Below are positions 6,936 to 9,233 of a DNA stretch of 9,233 nucleotides, piece by piece. How positions within the stretch are numbered: position 1 is the first letter of the stretch; each line of letters opens with the position of its first letter. This stretch comes from Lachnospiraceae bacterium UBA3821 (GTDB lineage Bacteria > Bacillota > Clostridia > Lachnospirales > Lachnospiraceae), in assembly GCA_002368865.1 (NCBI GenBank), contig DFDT01000025.1, positions 1-9,233 of the forward strand. Reading direction: 5' to 3'. The notes beneath the pieces are model-generated. The model searched no databases, was not told where the DNA came from, and saw nothing but the letters and a program-made list of their open reading frames with translations. The position numbers and the translations under genes were made by a program.

Positions 6936-7628
6936 TCAGTCCTTGCTCTCCAGGAACTTATAGCAGAACGCTGCCAGAGCCGCACCCACAAGCGGTCCAA
7001 TGATAAATACATACAGCTGACCGATGGGAGCTGTATTTCCGCCGATGGCCGCGATCAGTGCAGGGCCGAAAGAACGGGCAGGATTTACGCTGGTTCCAGT
7101 CAGGCCGATGCCGATGATATGGATTGCCACCAGGGTCAGACCAATGATCAAACCGCCGAAGGAGCCATGATTCTGGTTCTTGGAAGTGACACCCAGGATC
7201 AGGATCACAAACAGGAACGTCAGAATAATCTCAACCAGAATGCCTGCAGCTGCGCTTCCGTTCACGCCGGCCAATCCATTGCTTCCCAGTCCGCCGGTCA
7301 TATCGGTCACATTCCCCATGGAAAAGATGCCGGACAAAACCGCGGAACCAACCGTAGCGCCCAACACCTGAGCCAACACATAACCCACAAAGTCCTGTAC
7401 ACTCATACCGCCACTGATCAGCACGCCCAAAGAAACCGCAGGATTCACATGTCCGCCGGAAATATTGCCCACACCGTAAGCCATTGCCACAATTGCAAGG
7501 CCAAACGCAAACGCAGTCAGAATATACCCGCCTCCGTTTGCCGCGTCACATCCCACCAGCATCGCAGTACCACAGCCAATAAAAACCAGTGTAAAAGTAC
7601 CGATAAATTCCGCAATATACTTCTTCAT
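6936..7628 (-). CDS. aqpZ: Aquaporin of the MIP family, AqpZ-like
   Basis: This 230-residue protein has six membrane helices and both half-helix NPA motifs: GGHVNPAVS (Asn62-Pro63-Ala64) and GTSVNPARS (Asn182-Pro183-Ala184). Aligning to E. coli AqpZ, the selectivity filter is Phe42, His170, Thr179 and Arg185. These match AqpZ F43/H174/T183/R189, so a water-selective pore is expected rather than a glycerol facilitator. The open frame begins 21 nt earlier (7649), but the strong site AGGGAGGT lies inside that extension, about 7-8 nt before the ATG at 7628, so translation should begin at MKKYIAEF. It follows serA by 47 nt with no terminator, so it is probably co-transcribed, and it ends just before the bidirectional terminator. 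The gene symbol rests on the filter residues, not on a database match. Confidence 0.93.
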   Translation of the reverse strand: MKKYIAEFIGTFTLVFIGCGTAMLVGCDAANGGGYILTAFAFGLAIVAMAYGVGNISGGHVNPAVSLGVLISGGMSVQDFVGYVLAQVLGATVGSAVLSGIFSMGNVTDMTGGLGSNGLAGVNGSAAAGILVEIILTFLFVILILGVTSKNQNHGSFGGLIIGLTLVAIHIIGIGLTGTSVNPARSFGPALIAAIGGNTAPIGQLYVFIIGPLVGAALAAFCYKFLESKD

Positions 7629-7675
7629 TTTGCATACCTCCCTAAACATAATTGTTTTTTATCTGGTCCACCCTG

Positions 7676-8839
7676 TTACTTTACAATTCTTACCCGGAAC
7701 ACACCGTCGATTGCAGCCAATGCCTTCACCGTATCCTCGGTTACCGGCTCCTCCACATCGATCAGGGTGTAAGCAAACTCGCCTCTGGATTTGTTGGTCA
7801 TATCGGAGATATTGACGCCCTTCTGTCCAAATTCCGCTGTGAACTTCGTGATCATGTTGGCAATATTCTTGTGGAAGATCGCCACACGTCCGGCTTTTGT
7901 GCACACACCCATATCGCATGCAGGGTAGTTCACACTGTTCTTGATATTGCCGTTCTCCAGATAATCCATCATCTCCTGCACAGCCATCACAGCACAGTTA
8001 TCCTCGCTCTCCTCGGTGCTTGCACCCAGATGAGGGATCACGATGCAGCCTTTCTTGCCTGCGGTGGTCGGATTCGGGAAATCCGATACATAGCGCGCTA
8101 CCTTGCCGCTCTCCAAAGCAGCCAGCACATCCGCTTCCTTTGCCAACAGATCTCTTGCAAAGTTCAGGATGATCACGCCGTCCTTCATCTTGGCAATCGC
8201 ATCTTTGTCGATCATACCCTTTGTGGAATCCAAAAGCGGTACATGTACGGTGATGTAATCACACTGCGCATAAATATCGTCTACATTTGTGGTCACGCTC
8301 ACATGGCGGCTCAGAGAAAGTGCGGCATTTACGGAAAGATACGGATCGTAACCCAGCACCTCCATTCCGAGTGCAATCGCTGCATTTGCAACCTTTGCAC
8401 CGATGGCGCCCAGACCGATCACGCCAAGCTTTTTGCCCATGATCTCAGAACCTGCAAAGTTCTTCTTTTCTTTCTCAGCAGTCTTGGCAATATTCTCATC
8501 ACCCGCATTGGCCTTAACCCACTCGATCCCGCCGACTACATCTCTGGAAGCCAACAGCAATCCTGCCAGCACAAGCTCTTTCACGCCGTTTGCATTGGCA
8601 CCGGGCGTATTGAAAACAACAATCCCCTTCTCTGCACATTTGTCCAACGGAATATTATTGGTACCTGCGCCGGCTCTGGCTACCGCCAACAGCTTGTCGG
8701 ACAGCTCCATGTCATGCATAGCGGCGCTTCTCACCAGAATGCCTTCTGCATCATTTACATTATCTGTGATCTTATAATCCGCTGTCAGATTCTTCAGACC
8801 GATCTGAGAGATCGGATTTAAACAATTTAACTGAAACAT
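7676..8839 (-). CDS. serA: D-3-phosphoglycerate dehydrogenase with ACT domain
   Basis: SerA oxidises 3-phosphoglycerate to 3-phosphohydroxypyruvate with NAD+, the first step of serine synthesis. The 387-residue protein has a split substrate domain, a central Rossmann domain with GLGAIG (142-147) and Asp165 for NAD binding, the catalytic-Arg motif NFARD (Arg229) and catalytic His270 in IPHLGASTEESEDN. A C-terminal ACT domain covers about 316-387 and suggests serine feedback control. Two oddities stand out. The usual DVFxxEP motif holding the active-site Glu reads SDFPNPTTAG here, with no Glu. The Arg-to-His distance is 41 residues versus 52 in E. coli. I believe this compact form recurs in Clostridia, but I could not check. 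The ribosome site AGGAG lies 8 nt before the ATG. It follows serC by 35 nt in the same operon. Confidence 0.95.
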   Translation of the reverse strand: MFQLNCLNPISQIGLKNLTADYKITDNVNDAEGILVRSAAMHDMELSDKLLAVARAGAGTNNIPLDKCAEKGIVVFNTPGANANGVKELVLAGLLLASRDVVGGIEWVKANAGDENIAKTAEKEKKNFAGSEIMGKKLGVIGLGAIGAKVANAAIALGMEVLGYDPYLSVNAALSLSRHVSVTTNVDDIYAQCDYITVHVPLLDSTKGMIDKDAIAKMKDGVIILNFARDLLAKEADVLAALESGKVARYVSDFPNPTTAGKKGCIVIPHLGASTEESEDNCAVMAVQEMMDYLENGNIKNSVNYPACDMGVCTKAGRVAIFHKNIANMITKFTAEFGQKGVNISDMTNKSRGEFAYTLIDVEEPVTEDTVKALAAIDGVFRVRIVK

Positions 8840-8874
8840 TTCAAACGTCTCCTCTTCTTTTTATTGATAAAGCT

Positions 8875-9233
8875 TTATGCGTTCTCTGCCTCGAACTTCC
8901 TCATGAACGCAACCAGCTTCTCCACGCCCTCGATCGGCATTGCATTGTAGATACTTGCACGCATACCGCCTACGGTTCTGTGTCCTTTCAGATTCACAAA
9001 TCCGGCAGCTGTTGCCTCTTTTACAAACTTTGCATCCAGTTCTTCGTTGCCGGTCACGAACGGTACGTTCATCAGAGAACGGTCCTCTTTGCGCACAGTT
9101 CCCTTGAAGAGCTTGCTCTCGTCCAGGAAGTCATACAGAATCTTTGCCTTCTTCTCATTGTGCTCCTTCATCGCCTGCAGACCACCCATCTTCTTGATCC
9201 ACTTGAACACCTTGCCGCAGATATAAATGCCAT
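8875..9233 (-). CDS. serC: Phosphoserine aminotransferase, C-terminal part
   Basis: Only the last 119 or so codons are in the window; the gene runs off the right edge and its start is outside. SerC is a PLP-dependent enzyme that transfers an amino group from glutamate to 3-phosphohydroxypyruvate, giving phosphoserine. The visible part matches the E. coli SerC C-terminus closely: GKVFKWIKKMGG, SLMNVPF, then the signature LKGHRTVGGMRASIYNAMP, followed by IEGVEKLVAFM. The PLP lysine lies upstream and cannot be seen. The GTG at 9208-9210 is an internal Val codon, not the start. The frame reads open to the edge (GIYICGK before it). The gene is followed 35 nt later by serA. Confidence 0.97.
   Translation of the reverse strand, partial: GIYICGKVFKWIKKMGGLQAMKEHNEKKAKILYDFLDESKLFKGTVRKEDRSLMNVPFVTGNEELDAKFVKEATAAGFVNLKGHRTVGGMRASIYNAMPIEGVEKLVAFMRKFEAENA

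Noticed and set aside
7629..7649. Aquaporin start seven codons earlier (MFREVCK)
   Set aside because: The strong AGGGAGGT ribosome site falls inside this extension, and MIP proteins normally begin just before the first helix, as MKKYIAEF does.
7629..7675. Terminator or separate promoter between serA and the aquaporin gene
   Set aside because: There is no stable hairpin with a U-run. A possible TTGTAA/GATAAA pair is too weak to support a promoter.
7652..8821. Long plus-strand open frame (389 codons) antisense to nearly all of serA
   Set aside because: It mirrors a clearly functional serA. Its translation is rich in His, Cys and Ile with no recognisable domain, and there is no ribosome site of note. 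It is a codon-bias shadow.

Overview
The window looks like chromosomal DNA from an anaerobic Firmicute of the class Clostridia, most likely a Lachnospiraceae-type organism. This is inferred from moderate GC, strong AGGAGG-type ribosome binding sites, compact same-strand operons, and proteins of clostridial character: an ACT-domain SerA, a DUF1015 protein and a sulfatase-fold membrane protein of the cell-surface polysaccharide type. No mobile elements, CRISPR arrays, phage genes or broken genes were seen. Nearly everything lies on the minus strand, so transcription runs from high to low coordinates.

Right-hand block (9233 to about 6870, minus strand): the 3' third of serC, then serA, then an AqpZ-type aquaporin. 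The gaps are about 35 and 47 nt with no terminator between genes. The block closes at a strong bidirectional hairpin terminator (6874-6920). SerA and SerC catalyse the first two steps of the phosphorylated serine pathway. The serB step (phosphoserine phosphatase) is not in view.

Middle (about 6395-6870): one small plus-strand gene of 93 aa and unknown function. It is convergent with the aquaporin gene and shares the terminator. It is divergent from the left-hand operon, and the two predicted promoters interleave in one short intergenic region (6450-6495).

Left-hand operon (6394 to 188, minus strand): DUF1015 protein, glgB (glycogen branching enzyme), a five-helix membrane protein with an LTA-synthase/sulfatase-fold catalytic domain, and an MscS-type mechanosensitive channel. 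DUF1015 and glgB are 31 nt apart. glgB overlaps the start of the membrane phosphotransferase-like gene by 14-17 nt. mscS follows after 55 nt. A tRNA-Thr(CGT) gene with its own near-consensus promoter lies at the left edge. I see no clear terminator between mscS and the tRNA.

Most of this is housekeeping content. The points deserving a second look are the DUF1015 protein with a DGHHR motif near serC-serA (a possible serine or phosphoserine enzyme), the SerA variant lacking the usual active-site Glu motif, the unassigned substrate of the membrane sulfatase-fold enzyme translationally coupled to glgB, and the small orphan gene between the two operons. I found no convincing defence, mobile or wholly new multi-gene system.
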